A stretch of DNA of 64,000 bases from Desulfarculus sp. (GTDB taxonomy: Bacteria; Desulfobacterota; Desulfarculia; Desulfarculales; Desulfarculaceae), in NCBI GenBank assembly GCA_003605055.1, contig QZKP01000020.1, positions 124,001 to 188,000 of the forward strand, in the 5' to 3' direction. Numbering within the stretch: position 1 is the stretch's first letter; each line of letters starts with the position of its first letter. The position numbers were made by a program, and so were the translations under genes. The notes under the pieces were generated by a model that was not told the DNA's origin, did not search any database, and worked only from the letters and a program-made list of their open reading frames with translations. This document shows, piece after piece, positions 24,991 through 32,587 of the stretch.

Positions 24991-25753
24991 CTTTGGCCCC
25001 CCCGCCCAGATAGGCCTCCAGCACCTCCGGGTTGCAACTGACCACCTCCGGCGCGTCGTCGCAGATCAGGCGGCCCTCCTTGAGCACCGCGATGGAGTCC
25101 GACAGGCTCATGATCATGTCGAACTTGTGCTCCACCAAGAGAATGGTGCGCTGGCCCGCGTCCTTGATGTCCCGGATCAGCTCCAGGATGGCCGGCACCT
25201 CCTCCAGGCTCATGCCCGCGGTGGGCTCGTCCAACAAGAGCAGCTCCGGGTCCAGGGCCAGCAGGATGGCGATCTCCAGCTTGCGCTGCTCGCCGTGGGT
25301 CAGGGTGGAGGCCACAGCGTCCCAGCGGCCCTCCAGGAGCACCCTCTGCAGCAGCTCGTAGGCGCGGTCCTCCAGCTCCGGGTAGGCGCGGAAATTGCGC
25401 CAGAAGATGTAGCTGATGCCGGCCCGGGACTGCAAGGCCAGGCGCACGTTCTCCAGCACCGTGAGGTTGGGGAAGATGTTGGTGAGCTGGAAGGAGCGGC
25501 CGATGCCCAGGTGGGTGCGCGCGGCCGCGTTCAGGCCGGTGATGTCGCGGCCCTTGAAGAAGATGCGTCCGCCGGTGGGGCGGTACTGGCCGCTGAGCAG
25601 GTTGAACAGGGTGGTCTTGCCCGCCCCGTTGGGTCCGATGATGGACTTGAGGGTGTAGGGCTCCACCGCCAGGCTCACCCGGTTCACGGCCACGTTGCCG
25701 CCGAAGCGGACGGTCAGCTCCTGGCTGCGGATCAGGGGTTCGGCTGCGGCCAA
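24983..25753 (-). CDS. livG: ABC transporter ATPase LivG
   Basis: A 256-residue ATPase with Walker A (G-P-N-G-A-G-K-T-T), a Q-loop region, the L-T-H-G-E-Q-R-K-L-E signature variant, Walker B (L-L-L-L-D-E-P-T-A-G-M-S) and V-E-H-K-F-D-M-I downstream. These are LivG-like features. It follows the substrate-binding gene after a 66-base gap that carries a perfect hairpin (25778-25806). Confidence 0.94.
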   Translation of the reverse strand: MAAAEPLIRSQELTVRFGGNVAVNRVSLAVEPYTLKSIIGPNGAGKTTLFNLLSGQYRPTGGRIFFKGRDITGLNAAARTHLGIGRSFQLTNIFPNLTVLENVRLALQSRAGISYIFWRNFRAYPELEDRAYELLQRVLLEGRWDAVASTLTHGEQRKLEIAILLALDPELLLLDEPTAGMSLEEVPAILELIRDIKDAGQRTILLVEHKFDMIMSLSDSIAVLKEGRLICDDAPEVVSCNPEVLEAYLGGGAKDA

Positions 25754-25777
25754 GTGGCTCCTCCCGGCCTGGGGAAG

Positions 25778-25806
25778 GCGGCGGGCGCCGGTCGGGCGCC
25801 CGCCGC
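25778..25806 (-). promoter_or_regulatory. Intercistronic hairpin between binding-protein gene and livG
   Basis: GCGGCGGGCGCC and GGCGCCCGCCGC form a perfect 12-bp stem with a 5-base loop. On the minus strand it sits directly after the stop of the binding-protein gene and has no T-run, so it probably stabilises the upstream mRNA or attenuates rather than terminating fully. Confidence 0.6.
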
Positions 25807-25819
25807 GGGGTGGTTTAGG

Positions 25820-27028
25820 TTAGCGCTTGTTGCGGACCGGGATCTTCATGTCCTTCCAGGTGATCTCCCGGGTCAGTTGCGGAATGGCCCAGGCCACCTT
25901 GGGGTCCACCACGATCTTGAAGGCGAACATGGATTGCAGGGCCTGGTGATCCTCGGCGCGGAAGACCATCTCGCCCTTGGGGGTCATGAAGTGCAGGCCC
26001 TCCATGGCCTTGATCAGCTTCTCGGTGTCGGTGCCGCCGGCCTTGTTGATGGCCGTGGCCACGGCCATGGCCGCCGCGAAGCCGCCGCAGGTGAAGAAGT
26101 CCGGCGGCATGCCCTTGAAGCGCTTCTGGTGCTCCTTGACCAACCAGTCGTTGATCTCGTTCTTGGGGTTTTCGTAGTAGTAGTAGCCGGCGCCCTCCAT
26201 GCCCACCAGGGGCTTGTAGAGCTTCAGGGCGTCCAGGATGTTGCCGCCGGAGGTCAGCTTGATGCCGTACTTCTGGGTGATCTTCATGTCCGTCAGCTTG
26301 CCCAGGGGATTGCCCTTGCCGGCCCAGATCACGAACAGGTACTTCTGGGCCTTGGGGAACTTGTTCATGGCCGCGATGATGCGCTGGGCCGGGGCCGTGA
26401 AGTCGGTGGTGTTCATGGGCACGTATTCCTCGGCCACGATCTTGGCGCCCAGGCCCAGGGCGGCCTCCTTGTAGGCGGTCACGCCGTCGCGGCCGAAGGC
26501 ATAGTCCTGGGCCAGGGTGGCGATGACCACGCCGGGCTTGGCCACGGCCGCGGCGTTAGAGATGGCGTCCTGGGACGAGTTGCGCCCGGTGCGAAAGATG
26601 TAGCGGTTCCAGGCGCTGCCGGTGATGGAGTCGGCCACCGCCGGCTCCACGATCAGGATCTTCTTGAACTCCCGGGCCACCGGCAGCATGGCCAGGGCCA
26701 CCGCCGAAGACACCCCGCCCACGGCCAGGTCCACCTTGTCGTCCTTGTAGGCCTCGGTGAGAAGCTGCTTGCCCAGGTCCGGCTTCAGGTGCGTGTCCTT
26801 GACGATGACCACGATGGGCCGGCCCAGCAGCTTCATGGTGCCCTTGGTGGCGTACTCCAGGCCCATCTTGAAGCCGGTGATGGACTGGCGGGTGTAGGCC
26901 TCGTAGGGGCCGGTGACGCCCACCACCTGGGCGATCTTGATGGGCTGGGCGGCCAGGGCGGCGGGCGCGGCCAATACCAGGGTCATGGCGACCAGGATCA
27001 GGATTTTCCCCGTTTTCCTGAAACTCAT
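25820..27028 (-). CDS. Periplasmic Liv-type (Leu/Ile/Val-binding-like) substrate-binding protein
   Basis: A 402-residue type I periplasmic binding protein. It has a signal peptide (K-T-G-K-I-L-I-L-V-A-M ... A-A-L-A-A-Q) and then K-I-A-Q-V-V-G-V-T-G-P-Y, as in the LivK/urea/amide family. The ATG at 27028 has AAAGGAG seven bases before it; the longer ORF to 27160 runs back into the upstream gene and is rejected. It should present a substrate to the LivGFHM transporter encoded downstream. It is flanked on both sides by RNA hairpins, a common way to raise binding-protein mRNA levels over those of membrane subunits. Confidence 0.92.
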   Translation of the reverse strand: MSFRKTGKILILVAMTLVLAAPAALAAQPIKIAQVVGVTGPYEAYTRQSITGFKMGLEYATKGTMKLLGRPIVVIVKDTHLKPDLGKQLLTEAYKDDKVDLAVGGVSSAVALAMLPVAREFKKILIVEPAVADSITGSAWNRYIFRTGRNSSQDAISNAAAVAKPGVVIATLAQDYAFGRDGVTAYKEAALGLGAKIVAEEYVPMNTTDFTAPAQRIIAAMNKFPKAQKYLFVIWAGKGNPLGKLTDMKITQKYGIKLTSGGNILDALKLYKPLVGMEGAGYYYYENPKNEINDWLVKEHQKRFKGMPPDFFTCGGFAAAMAVATAINKAGGTDTEKLIKAMEGLHFMTPKGEMVFRAEDHQALQSMFAFKIVVDPKVAWAIPQLTREITWKDMKIPVRNKR

Positions 27029-27072
27029 GGTCTGTCTCCTTTCCTCCTCCAGGCGCTCGCCTGGTTGTTTTT

Positions 27073-27098
27073 GCCGCCGGCCCTTTTTGCCGGGCGGC
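27073..27098 (-). promoter_or_regulatory. Intercistronic hairpin before the binding-protein gene
   Basis: GCCGCCGGC (27073-27081) and GCCGGGCGGC (27089-27098) pair with one bulged base across a T-rich loop. Lies in the 82-base gap between the ligase stop and the binding-protein start. Confidence 0.5.
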
Positions 27099-27110
27099 GG
27101 TTTGTATTTA

Positions 27111-28628
27111 CTAGGAGTACTGCTCCCGTAGCGCGTTCTTGAGCACCTTGCCCGCCGCATTGCGCGGCAGGGCCGGCACGAACACCACCTTCTTGGGAAT
27201 CTTGTATTTGGCCAGCCGGCCTTGCAGGTGGGCCCTGACCGCCGCGGCCTCCAGGGCCTGGCCCGGCTTCAGGGCCACCACCGCGCAGCCCACCTCGCCC
27301 CACTTTTCGTCCGGCACCCCGACCACCGCGGCCTCGGCCACCGGGGGCATCTCGAAGATGGCGTTCTCCACCTCGGCCGGGTACACGTTCTCCCCGCCGG
27401 AGATGAACATGTCCTTCTTGCGGTCCACGATGTACAGGAAGCCCTCCTCATCCAGGCGGGCCAGGTCGCCGGTGTGGAACCAGCCGCCGGCAAAGGCCTC
27501 GGCGTTGGCCTGGGGCCGGTTCCAGTAGCCCTGCATGAGGTTGGGGCCCTGGAGCAAGAGCTCGCCCACCTGGCCCGTAGGCAGCTCGCGGCCCTCGGGA
27601 TCGGCCACGCGCACCTGGGTGTGGAACATGGGTCGCCCCACCGAGCCGCGCTTGGCCCAGGCCCACTCCGGGGCCAGGGTGGAGACCGAGGGCGCCGCCT
27701 CGCTCATGCCGAAGCCCTGCTGCAGCACGATGCCCTGGGCGTGGTACTGCTCCACCAGGCTCACCGGCAGGGGCGCGCCGCCGCTCATCCACACCCGCAG
27801 CTTGGCGAAGGCGGATGCGTCGAAGGCCGGCGACTGGATCAGGAACAGATGGATGGCCGGCACCACCAGGCTCAGGGTGATGCCCTCCTCCTTGAGCAGG
27901 CGGATGGTCTCGGCCGGATCAAAGACGCGCTGGATGACCACCGTGCCCCCCACGTAGAGCATGGGCAGGGTGAACAGGCCGATGCCGCCGATGTGGAACA
28001 TGGGCAGCGCCACCAGGTTGCGGTCGGCCGAGGTGAACTCCAGGTCCACCTGCAGGCTCAGGGCGTTCCACAGGCAGTTGGCCTGGCTGAGCACCGCGCC
28101 CTTGGGCTTGCCGGTGGTGCCGGCGGTGTACATGATGATGAAGGGCGCCTCGTCCTCCACCGGCTGGGCCAGCTCCGGCTCCCGGTCGGACTCCCGGGCC
28201 AGCAGCGCCTCGTAGGGCTCGGCCCCCAGCCGCCCCTCCCGGCCCAGCACCAGCAGGTTGGCGAACGGAACCGACTCCAGGAGCCCCTGGGCCAGCTCCG
28301 CCAGCTCAGGGTCGAAGACCAGAGAGGTGGTGCCGCTGTCCTGGAGCTGGAAGGTCAGCTCCGGGGCGGTGAGCCGCCAGTTCAGGGGCACCAGGATCAG
28401 GCCCAGCTTGGCGCAGGCCATGATCACCTCCACGCACTCCAGGCCGTTGTAGAGCAGCATGGCCAGGCGGGCGCCCTGGTCCAGGCCCTTGGCTTGCAGC
28501 ACCCGGGCCAGGCGGTTCACGCGGTGGTTGAGCTGCCGGTAGCTCAGCCGGCGGCGGCCGTCCACCACCGCCTCCTTGTCCGGGTGGGTCATCTCCCGCC
28601 TGGTCAGCCAGTAGCCGATACCCTGCAA
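27111..28628 (-). CDS. Acyl-CoA synthetase (AMP-forming)
   Basis: A 505-residue ANL ligase with I-M-Y-T-A-G-T-T-G-K-P-K-G, a G-M-S-E motif, H-T-G-D-L-A and the catalytic C-terminal lysine (N-A-A-G-K-V-L-K). The frame stays open far upstream, across the flavoprotein and hydratase genes, but that part is antisense-like noise. I place the start at the TTG at 28628, which has GGGAGGGG just ahead and is 20 bases past the flavoprotein stop; the protein then begins Q-G-I-G-Y-W-L-T-R-R. An ATG 12 codons on is the alternative. It likely activates the acid taken up by the Liv system encoded downstream. Confidence 0.88.
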   Translation of the reverse strand: MQGIGYWLTRREMTHPDKEAVVDGRRRLSYRQLNHRVNRLARVLQAKGLDQGARLAMLLYNGLECVEVIMACAKLGLILVPLNWRLTAPELTFQLQDSGTTSLVFDPELAELAQGLLESVPFANLLVLGREGRLGAEPYEALLARESDREPELAQPVEDEAPFIIMYTAGTTGKPKGAVLSQANCLWNALSLQVDLEFTSADRNLVALPMFHIGGIGLFTLPMLYVGGTVVIQRVFDPAETIRLLKEEGITLSLVVPAIHLFLIQSPAFDASAFAKLRVWMSGGAPLPVSLVEQYHAQGIVLQQGFGMSEAAPSVSTLAPEWAWAKRGSVGRPMFHTQVRVADPEGRELPTGQVGELLLQGPNLMQGYWNRPQANAEAFAGGWFHTGDLARLDEEGFLYIVDRKKDMFISGGENVYPAEVENAIFEMPPVAEAAVVGVPDEKWGEVGCAVVALKPGQALEAAAVRAHLQGRLAKYKIPKKVVFVPALPRNAAGKVLKNALREQYS

Positions 28629-28648
28629 AACCGTCCCCTCCCCGCCGC

Positions 28649-29224
28649 TCAGGCGAAAAGCTTTTTCATCACCCCGGCCATGTTGTGGGCGAAGTTGGTC
28701 ACGTGCAGCATGCCCTCCTGATCTCGGTCCGCGTCGCGGGCCCCGCCGGCGCCGGCGGTGCCCACGGTCCAGTAGCTGGAGCCGGGCACGGTGATGCCGT
28801 TGATGAAGAACCAGAGCAGGAGCTGGGAGAAGGCCAAGTTGTGGCCAGCGCGGCGGGCCACGGTGATGGGCCCGCCCACCTTGTCCTTGAGGAACTTGCC
28901 GTTCCAGTGGGCCACGAAGGTGGCCCGGGCCAGCAGGGCCATCATCTGGGGCACCACCGAGGACAGGTAAACCGGCGAGCCCAGGATGATGCCCTGGGCG
29001 TCCTTCATCTTCTCCAGAATCTCGGCGAAATCGTCCTCCTGCTGGGCGCAGGAGGGCTGCTCCTGGCACTTGTAGCAGCCCAGGCAGGGGTTGATCTGCT
29101 TGCCGCGCAGGGAGATGAGCTCCGTGCTCAGCCCCTGGCCGGCCAGCGCCTCCAAGGCGGTCTGCAGGTAGCGCAGGGTGTTGGAGTCCGGGCGCAGGCT
29201 GCCGGCGATGCCGATCACCTTCAC
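28649..29224 (-). CDS. Iron-sulfur flavoprotein (Isf-like, NADPH-dependent FMN reductase fold)
   Basis: A 191-residue flavodoxin-like protein. It begins K-V-I-G-I-A-G-S-L-R, the FMN phosphate loop, and carries the compact cysteine motif Cys47-x2-Cys50-x2-Cys53-x5-Cys59 of Isf proteins, which holds a [4Fe-4S] cluster. G-S-P-V-Y-L-S-S-V-V-P follows as the FMN ring-binding segment. It should shuttle electrons between ferredoxin and an acceptor. In this beta-oxidation-like operon it may take electrons from an acyl-CoA or enone reduction step, since no acyl-CoA dehydrogenase is encoded here. The role is inferred. Confidence 0.87.
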   Translation of the reverse strand: MKVIGIAGSLRPDSNTLRYLQTALEALAGQGLSTELISLRGKQINPCLGCYKCQEQPSCAQQEDDFAEILEKMKDAQGIILGSPVYLSSVVPQMMALLARATFVAHWNGKFLKDKVGGPITVARRAGHNLAFSQLLLWFFINGITVPGSSYWTVGTAGAGGARDADRDQEGMLHVTNFAHNMAGVMKKLFA

Positions 29225-29233
29225 GGCGCTCTC

Positions 29234-30040
29234 CTAGTCCAAAAAGCCCTTGGGCAGCTTGGCGGTGGTTTTCAATTTCCCCTCTTTGAGCTGGCGGCGC
29301 ATCAGCTCCACGAAAAAGCCCTGCTCGAAGCAGCGGCCGAACTCGGCGCTCTCGGCCATCTGCCCCTGCTCCAGGCCGCCGCGCTGGCTGGCGCGCAGGG
29401 CGGCCTTGGCGTGGGCCAAGGCGTGCCGGGGCTGGCGCAGCACCTCGGCCAGCAGCTCCCGGGCCGCCTCCTTGAGCCGGTCGCCCGGCGCCCAGCGGTT
29501 GACCAGGCCCAGGGCCGCGGCCTGGGGCCCCTTGTACAGCCGGCCGCTGAGGATCATCTCCGTGGCCAGGCCCAGGCCCACCAGCCGGGGCAGGCGCTGG
29601 GTGCCGCCGCCGCCGGGGATGATGCCCACCTTGGTCTCGGGCAGGCCGATGCGCGCCTCCTCGGCGGCGATGCGCAGGTCGCAGGCCAGGGCGAACTCGT
29701 AGCCGCCGCCGAAGCACAGGCCGTTGATGGCCGCCAAGAGGATCAGGGGGCTCATCTCCAGGCGCTCGCACAGGGCCTGCACCCGGCGGGAGAAGGCCCG
29801 GGCCTCTTCCGGGCTGCACTGCATCATCTCGATGCCGTCGGCCCCGCCGATGAAGTACTCCGGACCCGCGCCGCTGAAGACCAGCGCCCGCGGGCCGGCG
29901 GCCTCCATCTGCTCCAGGGCCTGGTGCAGCTCGGCCATCAGGGGCGTGTTCAGGGAGTTGCGGTCGCCGGGGCGGTTGATGGTCACCCAGCCGATCTCCC
30001 CCTCTTGCTCCAGGATCAGGTGCTTGAACTCCGGGGCCAT
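29234..30040 (-). CDS. Enoyl-CoA hydratase/isomerase (crotonase family)
   Basis: A 268-residue crotonase-fold enzyme. Both catalytic glutamates of true hydratases are visible, in G-G-G-Y-E-F-A-L and G-L-P-E-T-K-V-G-I-I-P, together with the oxyanion-hole glycine (G-G-A-D-G) and G-G-G-G-T-Q-R-L. It probably hydrates a trans-2-enoyl-CoA to the (S)-3-hydroxyacyl-CoA. The ATG at 30040, with GAGG ahead, is preferred to the ORF start at 30202, which lies inside the upstream SDR gene. Spacing to the neighbours is 16 and 9 bases. Confidence 0.92.
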   Translation of the reverse strand: MAPEFKHLILEQEGEIGWVTINRPGDRNSLNTPLMAELHQALEQMEAAGPRALVFSGAGPEYFIGGADGIEMMQCSPEEARAFSRRVQALCERLEMSPLILLAAINGLCFGGGYEFALACDLRIAAEEARIGLPETKVGIIPGGGGTQRLPRLVGLGLATEMILSGRLYKGPQAAALGLVNRWAPGDRLKEAARELLAEVLRQPRHALAHAKAALRASQRGGLEQGQMAESAEFGRCFEQGFFVELMRRQLKEGKLKTTAKLPKGFLD

Positions 30041-30056
30041 GCCCGCCTCGCCTTGT

Positions 30057-30788
30057 CTAGACCACCAGCCCGCCGTTGGGGCTGAGTACCTGTCCGGTGA
30101 TGAAGTCGGCCTCGACCGAGGCCAGGAAGGCCACCAGGCCCGCCACCTCCTGGGGCTGGCCCAGCCGGCGCAGGGGCGTCTTTTGCACGATGCGCTTGGC
30201 AAAGCCCGCGGGCAGGCCGGCCAGCATGGGGGTCTCCACGTAGCCCGGAGCCACCACGTTGACCCGGATGTTGTGCCGGGCCGCCTCCACGGCCAGGCTG
30301 CGGGCCAGCATGTTCACCCCTCCCTTGGCCGCGGAGTAGGCCAGGGCCCCTGGGGTGGGGGTGAGCGCGGCCACCGAGGAGAACAGCACGATGCGCCCGC
30401 CGCCGCCCGCGGCCATGAGCCGCACCGCCGCCCGCGCGCAGTAAAAGGCGCCGTCCAGGTTCACGGCCATCAGGCGTCGCCACTGCTGGTCGCTGATGTC
30501 CTCGATGAAGGCGGTGTCTCCCAGTATGGCCGCGGCGTGCACCAGCATGTCAAGGCCGCCCAGGGCCTCTTGCGCCCCCTTAAACAGGGCGGCCACCGAC
30601 TCCGGGTCGGCCACGTCCACGGCCCGGGCCTGGGCTTGGCCGCCGTGGCGGCCTATCTGGTCGGCCGCGGCAGCGGCCGCGGCCGGGTCCAGGTCCGCCA
30701 CCAGCAGGCGCGCTCCATCGGCGGCCAGGCGCAGGGCCGCGGCCCGGCCCATGCCCGAGCCGCCGCCAATGACCAGCACCCGCTGCAT
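30057..30788 (-). CDS. Short-chain dehydrogenase/reductase (3-hydroxyacyl-CoA/FabG-like)
   Basis: A classical SDR of 243 residues. It has the cofactor motif G-G-G-S-G-M-G, a D-V-A-D-P segment, the catalytic S-S-V-A (Ser) and Y-S-A-A-K (Tyr/Lys), and V-A-P-G-Y-V-E-T-P. It would oxidise a 3-hydroxyacyl-CoA or similar secondary alcohol with NAD(P). Two starts are possible, ATG at 30788 or GTG at 30803; neither has a strong SD, and I take the ATG because the Rossmann fold begins right after it. It is the first gene of the operon, downstream of a promoter with a regulator-type motif. Confidence 0.88.
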   Translation of the reverse strand: MQRVLVIGGGSGMGRAAALRLAADGARLLVADLDPAAAAAAADQIGRHGGQAQARAVDVADPESVAALFKGAQEALGGLDMLVHAAAILGDTAFIEDISDQQWRRLMAVNLDGAFYCARAAVRLMAAGGGGRIVLFSSVAALTPTPGALAYSAAKGGVNMLARSLAVEAARHNIRVNVVAPGYVETPMLAGLPAGFAKRIVQKTPLRRLGQPQEVAGLVAFLASVEADFITGQVLSPNGGLVV

Positions 30789-30945
30789 GGCCTGGGTGCG
30801 CACCTAGGGCCTCCCCGCCGGTTTCCGGCCGGGGCCGGCGATCAACGCCTGTAGTCGTGCCTGCGCCAAAAGCGAGCCTTGCCAAGTGAGGTTGGGCCAA
30901 GGGCGGCTCTCGAGCGGGCCGCCCCGCGCCACGGCAATTCTGATA

Positions 30946-30964
30946 TATGAACCACCTGTCAGAA
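30946..30964. promoter_or_regulatory. Putative TetR operator A (TATGAA-N7-TCAGAA)
   Basis: The motif TATGAA-N7-TCAGAA occurs here at the expected transcription start of the 13-gene operon and again at 32361-32379 on the regulator's own promoter. It is not palindromic, reading more like two related direct half-sites. Confidence 0.5.
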
Positions 30965-30965
30965 A

Positions 30966-30995
30966 ATCATGCCCCGGCCGGAGCTTCTCTGTCAA
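30966..30995 (-). promoter_or_regulatory. Possible promoter of the 13-gene acid-degradation operon
   Basis: On the minus strand TTGACA (30995-30990) and CATGAT (30971-30966) are 18 bases apart, giving a start near 30960, inside operator A. Confidence 0.5.
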
Positions 30996-30999
30996 GGGC

Positions 31000-31023
31000 A
31001 AAAGTGGGCCCCGGCCCTTTTTT
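31000..31023 (-). terminator. Weak terminator-like hairpin after the TetR gene
   Basis: A-rich and T-rich arms flank a short GGGC/GCCC stem (AAAAAAGGGC...GCCCACTTTT on the minus strand), 36 bases past the regulator stop. The stem is short. Confidence 0.3.
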
Positions 31024-31058
31024 AGGTTCCCGCGGGCGCTTATGGCTGATTTGGTTGG

Positions 31059-32342
31059 TTATTCAGGAAAGTTCCCGGCCGGGTCCAGGCCGTGGAGCAC
31101 GAACTCCACCGCCTCGGCCAGCAGCGGCGGGGGCACCTCGGCATAGGGCGAGGAGTTCCAGATCAGCCACTTGAGGCCGATCATGTGGTTGAAGCCCATG
31201 AGCGAGCGCACCACGAAAGAGGCGGGCAGGTCCCGCAACTGCCCCTGGGCCGCGCCCTGGCGCACATAGTCCAGATAGTTGTTGGCCATGCGGCTGTAGT
31301 ACATCTTGGCCGCCCGGGGGCTGATGGCCTCGCACTCGGCCACCACCCGGTACAGCTCCCGGTGGTGGCGGATGAAGCGGTAGAAGGCCAGCATGCCCTC
31401 GCGCTCGGCGTCGCGGCGGTCGCTCAAGCCCTGGGTGGCCCGGCGCAGCTCCCGGCGCAGGGACTGGCTCTGGAAGGCGATGACCCCCTCTAAGAGCTCC
31501 AGCTTACTCTTGAAGTGCACGTAGAAGGTGCCCTGGGCCACGCCGGCCTCGCGGGTGATGTCGGCGATGGAGGCCCGGTTGTAGCCCAACTGTCCGAAGA
31601 TGCGCTCGGCCGCCTGAAAGATGGCCTGGCGGGTCTTCTGCCCCTGGCTCAGCTCGGCGGCGGCCTGGTCCTGCCCGGCGGCGCCCGGGGGCGGGGAGGC
31701 GGCGGACCCGTCGGCTGGCCGCGGCCAGGGGCTGGGGCCCATGATGCCCCTGCGGATCAGGTCCACGGTCAGGGCCACGCCCTGCTCCAGGCGAAAGGAC
31801 TTGATCTTGGCCCCCCAGTCCGGAAAGAAGAAGTGGGCCATGCCCATGAGCCCGTAGGCGAAGAGGTTGGGGTCTATGGGCCGGATGCTGCCGGCGGCGG
31901 CCTGGTCGCGGATGAAGCCGCGGAAGAAGCGGGCCATGGAGTCGTAGTAGGCGATGGTGACCGGGTCTATCAGCTCCAGTTCGCCCAGGATGCGGTGGAA
32001 GGCGTAGTGGTCCCGGGTGTGGCTGAACAACAGCTCCACCGCCCGCCCCAGCCGGCCGGCCAGGTCCTGGCTCTCCAGCTCCAGGCCGCGGGCCCGCTCC
32101 CAGAAGCTGGTGATGGCCCGGTCGGCCAGCTCTAAGAGCACCTGCTCCTTGTTGTGGAAGTACTGGTAGAAGGTGCCCTGGGCCAGGCCGCAGCGGCGGC
32201 TGATCTCCGAGACGCTGGCCGCGAACACCCCCTGCCGGTTGAACACCTCCAGGGCCGCGTCCAGCAGGGCGGCCCGGGTGCCGCGGCCCTTGGCGGTCAG
32301 GGCCCGGGCGGAGCGGGGTCCGTTTTCGTTCTGAACGGCCAT
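31059..32342 (-). CDS. Tandem (fused) double TetR-family regulator
   Basis: A 427-residue protein made of two complete TetR regulators. The first domain has its helix-turn-helix at about 41-64 (S-V-S-E-I-S-R-R-C-G-L-A-Q-G-T-F-Y-Q-Y-F); the second starts at about 235 with S-I-A-D-I-T-R-E-A-G-V-A-Q-G-T-F-Y-V-H-F. Each is followed by its own all-helical ligand-binding part, and a Gly/Pro/Ala-rich linker joins them. TetR proteins normally act as homodimers, so this is probably a single-chain dimer with two different heads. The ATG at 32342 lacks an SD and lies about 10 bases from the predicted start of transcription. It lies upstream of and parallel to the 13-gene operon and probably represses it, sensing an acyl-CoA or acid. 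Confidence 0.9.
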   Translation of the reverse strand: MAVQNENGPRSARALTAKGRGTRAALLDAALEVFNRQGVFAASVSEISRRCGLAQGTFYQYFHNKEQVLLELADRAITSFWERARGLELESQDLAGRLGRAVELLFSHTRDHYAFHRILGELELIDPVTIAYYDSMARFFRGFIRDQAAAGSIRPIDPNLFAYGLMGMAHFFFPDWGAKIKSFRLEQGVALTVDLIRRGIMGPSPWPRPADGSAASPPPGAAGQDQAAAELSQGQKTRQAIFQAAERIFGQLGYNRASIADITREAGVAQGTFYVHFKSKLELLEGVIAFQSQSLRRELRRATQGLSDRRDAEREGMLAFYRFIRHHRELYRVVAECEAISPRAAKMYYSRMANNYLDYVRQGAAQGQLRDLPASFVVRSLMGFNHMIGLKWLIWNSSPYAEVPPPLLAEAVEFVLHGLDPAGNFPE

Positions 32343-32358
32343 CAGGTCACTGTCTGCA

Positions 32359-32388
32359 ATTATGAATACACTCTCAGAACTTCCCCAA
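32359..32388 (-). promoter_or_regulatory. Promoter of the tandem TetR gene
   Basis: Minus-strand CATAAT (32364-32359) is a good -10, with TTGGGG 18 bases upstream as a poor -35. The start near 32352 leaves almost no leader, in keeping with the missing SD. Confidence 0.45.
32361..32379. promoter_or_regulatory. Putative TetR operator B (TATGAA-N7-TCAGAA)
   Basis: Second copy of the motif at 30946, identical in both six-base blocks and in spacing. It overlaps the regulator promoter, as for autorepression. Confidence 0.5.
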
Positions 32389-32587
32389 GAATATACACGA
32401 AGCCCCTGGCCGGGTCCAGGCCCCGGCCGGCCCCGGCCGGCCCCGGGCCAGCAATAGTCTCGACGGACGGGCCCGGCCCTGGCATCCTGGAGAAGGCGGC
32501 GGCCGCGGGCCTTCCTCTGCAAGGGGACGGCCGGCGCCCGGCCGCAGCAGGTTGGCCCGCGCAGCATAACGCCCCGACGGAAGAGCC

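Noticed and set aside
27111-29819. A 902-residue fusion of hydratase, flavoprotein and ligase
   Set aside because: The upstream part is out of frame with the true hydratase and flavoprotein genes; each has its own SD, start and stop.
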